Shown here in pieces: positions 7,930-16,185 of a DNA stretch of 64,000 bases (positions are counted from its first letter, which is position 1; each line of letters begins with the position of its first letter). The DNA is from Pontivivens sp032464575. GTDB lineage: Bacteria > Pseudomonadota > Alphaproteobacteria > Rhodobacterales > Rhodobacteraceae. The stretch lies in NCBI GenBank assembly GCA_032464575.1, contig JAWDKM010000002.1, positions 558,001 to 622,000 on the forward strand, written 5' to 3'. A program made the translations under genes and the position numbers. The notes beneath the pieces were generated by a model, which saw nothing but the letters and a program-made list of their open reading frames with translations, was not told the origin of the DNA and searched no databases.

Positions 7930-8589
7930 ATGATCCAACTTATCGTTCTGGCCGCGGTGGCGGTCTTCCTGATCCTCCGGTTGCGCAGCGTTCTTGGGAC
8001 CCGCACGGGTTTCGAGGGGCCGCCGAAGAACGCGCGCGTGCCCGGACCGGAGAATGATCGGCAGGAACATCCGTTCGAGGTCATTGAAGGCGGCGGTACC
8101 GATCAGGACATCGCCGACCACGTCGATCCCGAGAGCGATGCAGGCCAGGCGATCGCCAACATGAAGAAGATAGAGCCCGATTTCAGCCTCGGCGAATTCC
8201 TCGGCGGCGCGCGTCAGGCCTATGAGATGATCCTGATGGCCTACGAGAACGGCGACCTGAAGACGCTGGAGCAGTTTCTTGCCCCCGACGTCTACAAGGG
8301 GTTCGAGCAGGCAGTCGAAAGCCGGGCCGAGGCGGGCCTGACCGTCGATGCCCGGTTCGTCGGCGTGCGCGAGCTCAAGTTGAAAGACGCGAAGTTCGAC
8401 GAGATGGACAACGTCGCCGACATCACCATCCGCTTCGTGGGCGAACTCACATCCGTGGTGAAGAACGCCACCGGCGAGATCGTCGAGGGTGATCCGCAGG
8501 AGATCAAGCGCCAGGCCGATGTCTGGACGTTCTCCCGCGTGATGGGCTCCGAAAACCCGAACTGGCTGCTCGTCGCGACCGGCGCGTGA
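7930..8589 (+). CDS. Tim44/TimA-like domain protein
   Basis: 219-aa protein with one N-terminal membrane helix (MIQLIVLAAVAVFLILRL, residues 1-18), a polar linker, and a Tim44-like domain of about 140 residues (ANMKKIEPDFSLGEFLGGAR through WTFSRVMGSENPNWLLVATGA). This matches the alphaproteobacterial TimA family, related to the mitochondrial import motor subunit Tim44; the bacterial role is probably in the inner-membrane/periplasm interface but is not settled. Start is the ATG at 7930, where the membrane segment begins. Followed after one base by mltA, divergent from fxsA. Confidence 0.88.
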   Translation: MIQLIVLAAVAVFLILRLRSVLGTRTGFEGPPKNARVPGPENDRQEHPFEVIEGGGTDQDIADHVDPESDAGQAIANMKKIEPDFSLGEFLGGARQAYEMILMAYENGDLKTLEQFLAPDVYKGFEQAVESRAEAGLTVDARFVGVRELKLKDAKFDEMDNVADITIRFVGELTSVVKNATGEIVEGDPQEIKRQADVWTFSRVMGSENPNWLLVATGA

Positions 8590-8590
8590 C

Positions 8591-9631
8591 ATGCTGCACC
8601 GCCGTGTCGTTCTCGCGGCGGCCGCCGTGCTCGCCCTCGCTGTACCTGCGTTCGGTCAGACATCCATGGAGCCGTTGAGTTACGATGCACTCGACGGTTG
8701 GGCCGCGGATGATCATGCCGCGGCCCTTCGCACCTTTTCCCGAAGCTGTGCCAGTACCGCGACGGGTGACAGGATCCGCGCCGAGGAATGGGCCGCGCTC
8801 TGCCAGGCTGCCGAGAGTGCCACTGACGCCCGTGCGTTCTTCGAGGCGGCGTTCACGCCCGTCCTCGTCACCGACGGGACGGACGCGCTCTTCACCGGTT
8901 ACTACGAACCCGAACTCCTCGGCAGCCGCAGCCGGACCGAGCGGTTCCGCTTCCCGCTCTACCGCCGCCCGCCGGAGGTTGAGGGTCGCGACACACCCTG
9001 GCTGACGCGGGAGGAGATCGAGCGCGGCGGCCTGTCGGGCCGCGGCCTCGAACTGGCTTGGCTCGAGGATCCGGTCGAGGCGTTCTTCCTTCACGTCCAG
9101 GGCTCCGGCCGTCTTGCCCTCACTGATGGCAGCGTCATGCGCGTCGGGTATGCGGGGCGCAACGGCCATCCCTACCGCTCCGTCGGGCGCTACATGGGTG
9201 AGGAAGGGCTGTTGCCCAGCCACAACCTGTCCGCTGCCGCGATCCGCAACTGGGTGCGGGAGAACGGGCAACGCGGTCTCGACGTACTGAACGTGAACCC
9301 GTCCTACATCTTCTTCCACGAGGTCGAGGGCCTGACTGCGGATGATGGGCCGGTAGGTGCCATGAGCCTGCCGGTCACGGCCCGCCGCACTGTTGCGGTG
9401 GATCGCGACGCGGTTCCGCTCGGCCTGCCCGTCTGGGTCGAGACCGAGACGGCGAACGGCCCTTTCAAGCGCCTGATGGTTGCGCAGGATGTGGGCGCGG
9501 CGGTGAAGGGTGCGCAGCGCGCCGATATCTTCTTCGGATCGGGGGAGGCGGCATTCGCCGTGGCAAGTCGCCAGCGCGCGGGCGGCCGCATGGTCGTCCT
9601 GATGCCGCGCGCGGCGCTCGCCGGGCGCTGA
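8591..9631 (+). CDS. mltA: Membrane-bound lytic murein transglycosylase A
   Basis: Cleaves peptidoglycan glycan strands to 1,6-anhydro products. 346 aa with a Sec signal peptide (MLHRRVVLAAAAVLALAVPA, likely cut after AFG or AFGQ). No lipobox cysteine is present, unlike E. coli MltA. The MltA domain shows FTGYYEPELLGS and FFLHVQGSGRL; the 3D barrel at the C-terminus has VAQDVGAAVKGAQRADIFFG, which includes the catalytic aspartate. One base separates it from the Tim44-like gene and one from smr, so the three are probably co-transcribed. Confidence 0.95.
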   Translation: MLHRRVVLAAAAVLALAVPAFGQTSMEPLSYDALDGWAADDHAAALRTFSRSCASTATGDRIRAEEWAALCQAAESATDARAFFEAAFTPVLVTDGTDALFTGYYEPELLGSRSRTERFRFPLYRRPPEVEGRDTPWLTREEIERGGLSGRGLELAWLEDPVEAFFLHVQGSGRLALTDGSVMRVGYAGRNGHPYRSVGRYMGEEGLLPSHNLSAAAIRNWVRENGQRGLDVLNVNPSYIFFHEVEGLTADDGPVGAMSLPVTARRTVAVDRDAVPLGLPVWVETETANGPFKRLMVAQDVGAAVKGAQRADIFFGSGEAAFAVASRQRAGGRMVVLMPRAALAGR

Positions 9632-9632
9632 C

Positions 9633-10214
9633 GTGGCGCGCCGCCGGCGGACGCTGAGCGACGAGGAGAAGGCGCTGTGGTCCAAGGTGGCCGAAAGCGC
9701 GGTTCCCTTGCACGAACAATCCGCCGCGCCCGAGCCGGATCGCGAGCAGCGACCTGCCGAGCTCGCTCCCACCTCGTCCGCCTCACGCGGCATGATCCTG
9801 CGGCCGCAGGGTCGCCCGGCGCCGCCCACGCTCTTCGATCCGGCCCCCGCACCCGGTGCGGAGCCCGTCAACATGGACCGCCGCGCCTTCGAGCGGATGA
9901 CCCGTGGGCGGCTCGCCCCTCAGGCCCGCCTCGACCTGCACGGCATGACAACCGCGGACGCGCATCTGCGCCTGCGCGGCTTCATCCTGCGGGCCCATGC
10001 GGAGGGACTGCGCCTCGTCCTCGTCATCACCGGCAAGGGCCGGCCCGGTGCCGAAGACGCGATCATACCGGAGCGGCACGGTATCCTGCGCCACCAGGTG
10101 CCGCACTGGCTGCGCCTGCCGCCGCTCGGTCCCCTCGTGCTTCAGATCGCACCCGCTCACCGACGGCATGGTGGTGAAGGGGCCTACTATGTCTACCTGC
10201 GACGTGCCCGCTAG
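9633..10214 (+). CDS. Smr/MutS2-type endonuclease domain protein
   Basis: 193-aa protein with a low-complexity basic/acidic N-terminal half and a C-terminal Smr domain: LDLHGMTTADAHLRLRGFI, VLVITGKGRPG, then HGILRHQVPHWL and GGEGAYYVYLRR. Smr domains nick DNA or RNA; LDLHG and TGKG are the signature motifs. The physiological substrate of stand-alone proteobacterial Smr proteins is unclear. GTG start at 9633, one base after mltA. Its TAG stop sits in a CTAG that also gives the TAG stop of the convergent RidA gene. Confidence 0.9.
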   Translation: MARRRRTLSDEEKALWSKVAESAVPLHEQSAAPEPDREQRPAELAPTSSASRGMILRPQGRPAPPTLFDPAPAPGAEPVNMDRRAFERMTRGRLAPQARLDLHGMTTADAHLRLRGFILRAHAEGLRLVLVITGKGRPGAEDAIIPERHGILRHQVPHWLRLPPLGPLVLQIAPAHRRHGGEGAYYVYLRRAR

Positions 10215-10603
10215 GGTGCGGCCGCCAGAACCTCGATCTCAACCACGAATTCGGGCCGGGCGAAGCCGCTGACGATCATCAGGGTGGAGGCGGGCGGGGG
10301 ATCGACATCGGTCAGCCAGGTGTCCCGCGCCGCCATGTAGCCCGGCAGGTGCTCTCGCCCGGTGACGAAGGCATTGACCCGCACCACATCGGCGCGAGCC
10401 ATCCCGCCTTCGGCCAGGATGGCATCGATGGCGGCGAAGCAGAGCTCAGCCTGCGCCCCCACACCCTCCGGGGCCGAGCCATCCGCCCGGATACCAAGCT
10501 GGCCCGACGTGGCGATCAGCCGGTGCCCGGCCGGCACCGAGACCCCGTGCACGTAGCGCGCGAAGGGTGGGTGGATGTCTTTCGGCTCCAGCGCGTCCGT
10601 CAT
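10211..10603 (-). CDS. RidA/YjgF family protein
   Basis: 130-aa member of the RidA superfamily, whose archetype deaminates reactive enamine/imine intermediates. Recognisable parts are SGQLGIRADGSAPEGVGAQA, AIDAILAEGGMARADVVRVN, and the C-terminal PASTLMIVSGFARPEFVVEIEV. The arginine that binds carboxylates in RidA (R105 of E. coli) corresponds to a position near FARPEF, but the exact subfamily is uncertain. Start at ATG 10603 (GGGAGGGACC just upstream). Divergent from the catabolic operon and convergent with smr. Confidence 0.88.
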   Translation of the reverse strand: MTDALEPKDIHPPFARYVHGVSVPAGHRLIATSGQLGIRADGSAPEGVGAQAELCFAAIDAILAEGGMARADVVRVNAFVTGREHLPGYMAARDTWLTDVDPPPASTLMIVSGFARPEFVVEIEVLAAAP

Positions 10604-10668
10604 GGTCCCTCCCCGACGAGAAGATCGCCCAGTCTTTCGGCAACTACATAAAATTCTGCTCAAAATGG

Positions 10669-10706
10669 GTGCGCCTGCCCGAAGGAGGCGCACATGGCTC
10701 TTTTTT
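10669..10706 (+). promoter_or_regulatory. Leader hairpin with T6 tract upstream of the ABC/amidohydrolase operon
   Basis: Perfect 8-bp stem GTGCGCCT (10669-10676)/AGGCGCAC (10686-10693) with a 9-nt loop, followed 8 bases later by TTTTTT. The stem and loop also contain AAGGAGG, placed 5 nt before an ATG at 10694 that opens a small out-of-frame reading frame. It could be an attenuator or translation-control element for the operon starting at 10773, or a stray terminator. Confidence 0.4.
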
Positions 10707-10772
10707 GTGCTTGGCCGTGGCCGGAAAGCCGACCTAGCGTCAAGGTGACAGGGTATGCAGGGAGACAGGCGA

Positions 10773-11768
10773 ATGAAACGGAAAATCCAGATCCTCGCCG
10801 CAGGGGCACTTGCCACCGCCGCCACCGGCGCCGCAGCGCAGGAGGAGGTGACGTTCGGTACCAACTGGGTCGCGCAGGCAGAGCATGGTGGCTTCTACCA
10901 GTCGGTCGCGGACGGCACCTATGCCGAATGCGGCCTCGACGTAACCATCGCGCCAGGCGGTCCGCAAGTGAACAACCGTGCACTGATGCTGGCCGGTCGG
11001 ATCGACTTTCACATGGGCGGTGACCTGCTCCAGGCCTTCTCCGCCGTCGAGCAAGGTATTCCCGTCGTCTCCGTCGCCGCCATCTTCCAGAAGCACCCGC
11101 AGGTCATCCTCGCCCATCCCGGATCGGCGGAGAGCTGGGAGGATCTGAAGGATCTGACGCTTCTGATCGGGGACAACGGTTTCCAGTCCTATTACCAGTG
11201 GATGATCGCGGCCCACGGTTTCACCGCGGAGCAGCGGCAACCCTACACCTTTAACCCCGCCCCGTTCCTCGCCGACACGGAAGTGGGCATGCAGGGTTAT
11301 CTGAGTTCCGAGCCCTACCTGGTGGAGCAGGAAGGCGGTTTCACGCCCGAGGTCTTCCTGATCGCGGATGCGGGCTACTCCACCTACGCCACGACGATCG
11401 AGACCATGGCCGACACGATCGCCGAGCGGCCCGAAGTCGTAACCTGCTTCGTGGAGAGCTCGATCCTCGGCTGGTACAACTACCTCTACGGCGACAACAC
11501 GGCGGCCAACGCGCTCATCATGGAAGCCAATCCGGAGATGACGCAGGACAAGATCGACTACGCCATCGAGAAGATGCTGGAGAACGGCATCGTAATCTCC
11601 GGCGATGCCGAGGAGATGGGGATCGGCGTGATCACCGACGAGCAGGTCGGCGGCTTCTATGAGCAGATGGTGGAGGCCGGGGTGATCTCCGACGGCCTCG
11701 ACTGGCAGGCCGCCTATACGACGGAATTCGTTGGCAACGGCCTCGGCATGGACCTGGTACCAGAGTAA
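10773..11768 (+). CDS. ABC transporter substrate-binding protein, NMT1/THI5-like
   Basis: Periplasmic binding protein, 331 aa, with a clear signal peptide (MKRKIQILAAGALATAATGA, cleavage after AAA). The mature part begins with VTFGTNWVAQAEHGGFYQSV, the NMT1/THI5 pattern (binding proteins for HMP-type pyrimidines, riboflavin, nitrate or sulfonates), and continues with GLDVTIAPGGPQVNN and GRIDFHMGGDLLQAF. The ligand is unknown; the nearby CodA-like amidohydrolase suggests an N-heterocycle. Start at ATG 10773, preceded by GGAGACAGGCGA; an upstream in-frame ATG (10755) is less likely. First structural gene of an operon that continues to 19072. Confidence 0.88.
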   Translation: MKRKIQILAAGALATAATGAAAQEEVTFGTNWVAQAEHGGFYQSVADGTYAECGLDVTIAPGGPQVNNRALMLAGRIDFHMGGDLLQAFSAVEQGIPVVSVAAIFQKHPQVILAHPGSAESWEDLKDLTLLIGDNGFQSYYQWMIAAHGFTAEQRQPYTFNPAPFLADTEVGMQGYLSSEPYLVEQEGGFTPEVFLIADAGYSTYATTIETMADTIAERPEVVTCFVESSILGWYNYLYGDNTAANALIMEANPEMTQDKIDYAIEKMLENGIVISGDAEEMGIGVITDEQVGGFYEQMVEAGVISDGLDWQAAYTTEFVGNGLGMDLVPE

Positions 11769-11771
11769 CGG

Positions 11772-12536
11772 ATGGACGGATCGCCCACACGGCAGCGCCT
11801 GCTGACCCTCACGGGCGTCGATAAGGTCTTCGGCGGTGAGGTCGTGGCCCTGCGGGGCCTCGACCTCGACGTCTTCGAAGGCGACTTCATCTCGCTGCTC
11901 GGCCCGTCGGGCTGCGGCAAGTCGACAGCCCTGCGCCTGATCGCGGGCCTGTCTCATCCCACCAGCGGCCGCATCACGTGGGAGGCGGGGGAGCAGTCCC
12001 TCTCCGTCGTCTTCCAGGAACCGACGCTGATGCCATGGGCCACCGTGGCGCAGAACGTCTGGCTGCCGATGCGGCTCAAGGGTCAGGGCTTCGCCGCCGT
12101 GCGGGGCGAGATCATGGATGCGCTGAAGCTGGTGGGGCTGGAAAAGTTCCAGAATGCCTATCCGCGCGAGCTCTCGGGCGGGATGAAGATGCGCGTGTCC
12201 ATCGCGCGGGCGATGGTGACCCACCCGAAGCTGATCCTGATGGATGAGCCTTTCGCGGCCCTCGACGAGATCACCCGCTTCAAGCTGAACAACGATCTGC
12301 TCGCGATGCAGGCGAAGCTGGGTTGCACCGTGATCTTCGTAACCCATTCGGTGTTCGAGAGCGTCTTCCTCTCCGACCGCATCGTGGTCATGGCCGCACG
12401 GCCCGGCCGCGTGATCGAGGAGCTGCCGGTCACCGCGCCCTATCCGCGGACGGAGGAGTTCCGCACCTCCGCCGAGTACGCCGCGTGGTGCCGCGGCGCC
12501 TCCGATGCCCTCAACCGAGCCATAGGAGCTGCCTGA
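11772..12536 (+). CDS. ABC transporter ATP-binding protein
   Basis: 254-aa ATPase of the nitrate/sulfonate/taurine (SsuB/TauB, ThiZ-like) group. Walker A GPSGCGKST, Q-loop VVFQEPTLMPW, signature LSGGMKMRVSIARA, Walker B LILMDEPFAALDE and H-loop VTHSVFES are all intact. It powers import with the binding protein 3 bases upstream and the permease that starts within its stop codon (TGATG overlap). No separate regulatory domain. Confidence 0.94.
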   Translation: MDGSPTRQRLLTLTGVDKVFGGEVVALRGLDLDVFEGDFISLLGPSGCGKSTALRLIAGLSHPTSGRITWEAGEQSLSVVFQEPTLMPWATVAQNVWLPMRLKGQGFAAVRGEIMDALKLVGLEKFQNAYPRELSGGMKMRVSIARAMVTHPKLILMDEPFAALDEITRFKLNNDLLAMQAKLGCTVIFVTHSVFESVFLSDRIVVMAARPGRVIEELPVTAPYPRTEEFRTSAEYAAWCRGASDALNRAIGAA

Positions 12537-13384
12537 TGGCCGTGCTCGACGTCCCGCAGACCTTCGACAGCGAGGAAGCCGCCCGCGCCCGCCGTGCCCG
12601 CATCCACGGCATCGCGCGGTGGACCCTGCCGGTGGGCGTAATGGGGTGCAGCCTGCTCGCCTGGCATCTCTACGTCACGCTATGGGAGGTGCCGCACTAC
12701 GTGCTGCCTGGCCCGGCGCTGATTGCTCAGACCCTCGTGAGCGACTGGGCGATGCTTTGGGATGCAACCATCGTCACGAGCCGCCTGACCCTGCTCGCCC
12801 TCATCATGGCGATCATCGGCGGCGTCTCTCTCGCCGTCGCCTTCACCCAGTCGAAATGGGCGGAGATGTCTTTCTTCCCCTACGCAGTAATCCTGCAGGT
12901 AACGCCGGTCATCGCGATCGCGCCGCTCCTTCAGGTCTACATGGAGAGCGCCTTCGCCGCCGCGCTGACCTGTGCGTGGATCGTCGCCTTCTTCCCGATC
13001 CTGTCGAACACGACCATCGGGCTCAAGAGCACCGACCCGAACCTCGATGATCTCTTCACTATCTACGGCGCGAGCCGCTGGCAGCGCCTGCGCCTGCTCG
13101 CGGCCCCCTCGGCACTGCCCTTCTTCCTCGGCGGATTGAAGATCGCGGGGGGTCTCGCGCTGATCGGCGCCGTCGTGGCGGAATTCGTGATCGGGCGGGC
13201 GGGCACTGGTCTCGGCCTCGCGTCCACGCTGCTCGAAGCCTCCTACCGTTTCAATTTCGGGCGGCTCTTCGCGTGCCTCTTCCTGATCTCCGCGCTGGGC
13301 GTTGTGATCTTCGGCATCATGAGCACCATCTCCCACCTTGCCCTGCGCAAGTGGCACGAAAGCGCGTTGGCGAGAGAGAGATGA
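12536..13384 (+). CDS. ABC transporter permease
   Basis: 282-aa inner-membrane protein with about six hydrophobic segments and the BPD_transp_1 EAA-type loop (IYGASRWQRLRLLAAPSALP, then FFLGGLKIAGGLALIGAVVAEF). It resembles SsuC/TauC/ThiX-like permeases. The start ATG 12536 shares its A with the TGA of the ATPase gene. The stop overlaps the amidohydrolase start by 4 bases (ATGA), which ties transport tightly to the downstream enzymes. Confidence 0.92.
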   Translation: MAVLDVPQTFDSEEAARARRARIHGIARWTLPVGVMGCSLLAWHLYVTLWEVPHYVLPGPALIAQTLVSDWAMLWDATIVTSRLTLLALIMAIIGGVSLAVAFTQSKWAEMSFFPYAVILQVTPVIAIAPLLQVYMESAFAAALTCAWIVAFFPILSNTTIGLKSTDPNLDDLFTIYGASRWQRLRLLAAPSALPFFLGGLKIAGGLALIGAVVAEFVIGRAGTGLGLASTLLEASYRFNFGRLFACLFLISALGVVIFGIMSTISHLALRKWHESALARER

Positions 13385-14649
13385 GGGATTTCCGTACCCT
13401 GCCCGACGGGCCGCTCCGGCTCGTGAACCTGCACGCGCCCGCCTACCTGGCGGGGGAGGAGGGCGATCTGGTGCGCATCGAGCTGACGCTGGACGGCCCG
13501 ACGCTGGGCGAAGCGCATGTGCCGGAGGTCGACATGGACGGCGCCATGGTCTTTCCGGCCTTCGTCGACATGCACACCCATCTCGACAAGGGGCATATCT
13601 GGCCGCGCGCCGCGAACCCGGACGGCACCTTCATGGGTGCGCTGACCACGGTGGGCGAGGATCGCGCCGCGAACTGGAGCGCGAAGGACGTGCGCGCCCG
13701 CATGGATTTCGCCCTGCGCTGCGCCTACGCCCACGGCACGCGCGCCATCCGCACCCATCTCGACTCGATCCCGCCGCAGTACGACATCTCCTGGCCCGTC
13801 TTCGATGAGATCCGGGCGGAGTGGGCCGAGCGGATCGAGCTGCAGGCGGCCTGCCTCGTCGGGATCGAGAATGTGACCGCCGACGGCGCCTACCTGCATA
13901 CGGCAGAATTGGTGAGCCGTTACGACGGTGTCCTCGGCGCGGTCGCGTATCCGGTGCCGGATCTGGCCGAGAAGCTCGACATCGTGTTCCGCATGGCCGC
14001 CGAACGCGGCCTCGACGTGGACTTCCATGCTGACGAAACACAGGACCCCGACAGCGCCTGCTTGCTTGCCATTGCCGAGGCCAAGCTGCGCCATTCCTTC
14101 GACGGCAGCGTCGTCGTCGGCCATTGCTGCTCGCTTGCCCGACAGGCGGATGAGGAGGCGGAGCGGACGCTAGATCTGGTCGCGGAGGCGGAGCTCAACA
14201 TCGTCTCCCTGCCGCTCTGCAATCTCTACCTGCAGGACCGCCACGCCGGGCGCACGCCTCGCTCGCGCGGCGTGACGCTGGTGCACGAGATGGCGGACCG
14301 CGGCATCCCGACCGCTTTCGCCTCCGACAACACGCGCGATCCGTTCTACGCCTATGGCGACCTCGACATGATGGAGGTGCTGCGCGAGGCGACGCGCATT
14401 GCCCATCTCGACCATTCCCGTTCCGACTGGCCCCGCGCCGTAACGACCACCCCGGCCAGGGCCTGCGGCTTCACCCCCGCCACCCTCGCGCCGGGCCAGC
14501 CCGCCGACCTCGTGATCTGCAATGCACGCAGCTGGACCGAGCTCTTCGCCCGCCCGCAATCCGACCGCATCGTGATCCGGGGCGGGCAGCGGATCGACCG
14601 GACGCTGCCCGATTACCGCGAACTCGACCACCTGATGGAGCCCGCATGA
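13381..14649 (+). CDS. Amidohydrolase, cytosine deaminase (CodA)-like
   Basis: 422-aa metal-dependent hydrolase of the amidohydrolase superfamily. Metal ligands can be placed: H65 and H67 in DMHTHLDKGH, H216 and the acidic pair D218-E219 in DFHADET, H248 in VVGHCC, and D316 in FASDNTRD. This is the cytosine-deaminase/isocytosine/hydroxydechloroatrazine-type layout with a HxDE catalytic pair. The true substrate is unknown; deamination or ring-amide hydrolysis of an imported N-heterocycle is the natural guess. Start overlaps the permease stop by 4 bases, and the FAD oxidoreductase starts within its stop (ATGA). Confidence 0.87.
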   Translation: MRDFRTLPDGPLRLVNLHAPAYLAGEEGDLVRIELTLDGPTLGEAHVPEVDMDGAMVFPAFVDMHTHLDKGHIWPRAANPDGTFMGALTTVGEDRAANWSAKDVRARMDFALRCAYAHGTRAIRTHLDSIPPQYDISWPVFDEIRAEWAERIELQAACLVGIENVTADGAYLHTAELVSRYDGVLGAVAYPVPDLAEKLDIVFRMAAERGLDVDFHADETQDPDSACLLAIAEAKLRHSFDGSVVVGHCCSLARQADEEAERTLDLVAEAELNIVSLPLCNLYLQDRHAGRTPRSRGVTLVHEMADRGIPTAFASDNTRDPFYAYGDLDMMEVLREATRIAHLDHSRSDWPRAVTTTPARACGFTPATLAPGQPADLVICNARSWTELFARPQSDRIVIRGGQRIDRTLPDYRELDHLMEPA

Positions 14650-16043
14650 AACCGAATGTTGCCGCCGCCCGCGACGCGCTCTCCCATCTCGAGATCGACG
14701 ACAAGGAGGTCTCCGTCCGCTCCAAGAGCCGCGATTTCTTCTGGTACTCGCCAGTCCTGAAGGAGCGTCTGGACCACGTGGTCGGCGATTTCGTCATCGC
14801 ACCGAAGAGCGAGGCGGAGGTGATCGAGGTGCTCAGGACCTGCTACGCCCACAACGTGCCGGTCACGACCCGCGGCGCGGGAACGGGCAATTACGGGCAG
14901 GCTATGCCATTGGAGGGCGGCTGCATCCTGCACCTCAAGAACATGGCGGCAGTCAAGGAGATCCACACGGGTCGCGTCATCGTGGAACCTGGCTGCCTGC
15001 TCAAGGATCTCGATGCGGCCTGCATCGCCGACTCGGGCCAGGAAATCCGCATGTACTCCTCCACCTGGGCGACCGCGACTATCGGCGGATTCATCGCCGG
15101 GGGCTCCGGCGGTGTCGGCTCCTGCACCTGGGGCAGCTTGCGCGACCTCGGCAACATCATCCGCCTGCGTGTCGTGACGATGGAGGAGGAGCCGCGCACC
15201 CTCGAATTTACTGGAGAGGCGCTCGCCCGCGTCTCCCACGCCTATGGCACCAACGGGATCATCACCGAGATCGAGATGCCACTGGCCCCCGCCTATGACT
15301 GGGTCGAGATGTTCGTGGCCTATGACGACTTCACCCCGGCCATGGAGCTCGCGGAGGCGGTCGCCAATGAGGACGGCATCCTCATCAAGCTCGCGACAGT
15401 GTTCGAGGCCCCGATCGCACATGCGTATTTCCAGAGAGTGAAGCCGCATGTGGAGGAAGGGACCCACATGGTCGGCCTCATGGTGGCGCCCCACTCGATG
15501 GACGGGTTCCTAACCCTGCTCGCGCGGATGGGCGGCAAGCTTATCTACCGCTCCGACGACAACGACTGGGAGCGGACGCCGGGCCCGGTCTTCGAATACG
15601 GCTGGAACCACACCACCCTGCGCGCGCTGAAGGTCGAGCCGTCGATCACCTACCTCCAGGTTCGCTACGGCTATCCGCAGCACAAGGAGCTGATCGAGAA
15701 GATGCGCGCCGAGTTCAGCCCCGAGGTGCTCCAGCATCTCGAAGTGCTGCGCGAGCACGGCAAGGTCATGTTCGCAGGTCTGTCACTGGTGAAGTTTACT
15801 ACGGAGGAGAGGCTCGACGAGATCATCCGGATGCACGAGGACGCGGGGGCCATGATCTTCAACCCGCACCGCTACACGCTGGAGGAAGGCGGGCGGCAGA
15901 CCGTGGACGACCGGCAGCTCGCCTTCAAGCGGGAGGCCGATCCGAAGGGACTGCTGAACCCCGGCAAGATGATCGCGTGGGACGATCCGAACTGGGCGTT
16001 CGACAGGATGTACGCCTACCCGAAGATGCAGGCCGCCGAATGA
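14646..16043 (+). CDS. FAD-binding oxidoreductase (GlcD/VAO type)
   Basis: 465-aa flavoprotein of the FAD_binding_4 (vanillyl-alcohol oxidase/PCMH) group. The FAD-binding part runs over about residues 45-220 with PVTTRGAGTGNYGQAMPLEG, RVIVEPGCLL, and the glycine-rich GGFIAGGSGGVGSCTWG. The C-terminal half is the FAD-linked oxidase cap and ends with DPKGLLNPGKMI. GlcD-type enzymes oxidise 2-hydroxy acids or related C-OH/C-N groups, but the substrate here is unknown. Translationally coupled to the amidohydrolase. A hairpin-rich 140-base gap follows before the next operon gene. Confidence 0.88.
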   Translation: MKPNVAAARDALSHLEIDDKEVSVRSKSRDFFWYSPVLKERLDHVVGDFVIAPKSEAEVIEVLRTCYAHNVPVTTRGAGTGNYGQAMPLEGGCILHLKNMAAVKEIHTGRVIVEPGCLLKDLDAACIADSGQEIRMYSSTWATATIGGFIAGGSGGVGSCTWGSLRDLGNIIRLRVVTMEEEPRTLEFTGEALARVSHAYGTNGIITEIEMPLAPAYDWVEMFVAYDDFTPAMELAEAVANEDGILIKLATVFEAPIAHAYFQRVKPHVEEGTHMVGLMVAPHSMDGFLTLLARMGGKLIYRSDDNDWERTPGPVFEYGWNHTTLRALKVEPSITYLQVRYGYPQHKELIEKMRAEFSPEVLQHLEVLREHGKVMFAGLSLVKFTTEERLDEIIRMHEDAGAMIFNPHRYTLEEGGRQTVDDRQLAFKREADPKGLLNPGKMIAWDDPNWAFDRMYAYPKMQAAE

Positions 16044-16050
16044 CGTACCT

Positions 16051-16150
16051 CCTCCCCGACCCTCTCCCGTGGACGGTGGAGGGAAAACACACCGCTCGCC
16101 CCAAAGCACGTCCCCTCCCCCTTCCGAGGGGGAGGGCTAGGGAGGGTATC
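16051..16150. repeat. Intergenic palindromic (REP-like) element
   Basis: The gap between the FAD oxidoreductase and the next gene holds a perfect 10-bp hairpin, CCCTCCCCCT (16113-16122)/AGGGGGAGGG (16127-16136), loop TCCG. It is flanked by related arms (CCTCCCCGACCCTCTCCCGT on the left, GGGAGGGTATC on the right). The form is typical of dispersed palindromic repeats in GC-rich alphaproteobacteria. It could also protect the upstream mRNA 3' end. Confidence 0.7.
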
Positions 16151-16185
16151 ATCCCGGACGCGACGGCGCGCCCGACGAGAAAGAC

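Noticed and set aside
10694..11023. A 109-codon plus-strand frame with a strong ribosome-binding site
   Set aside because: As a protein gene it is unconvincing: after ~25 codons it reads the binding-protein gene out of frame. Kept only as a possible regulatory upstream ORF.
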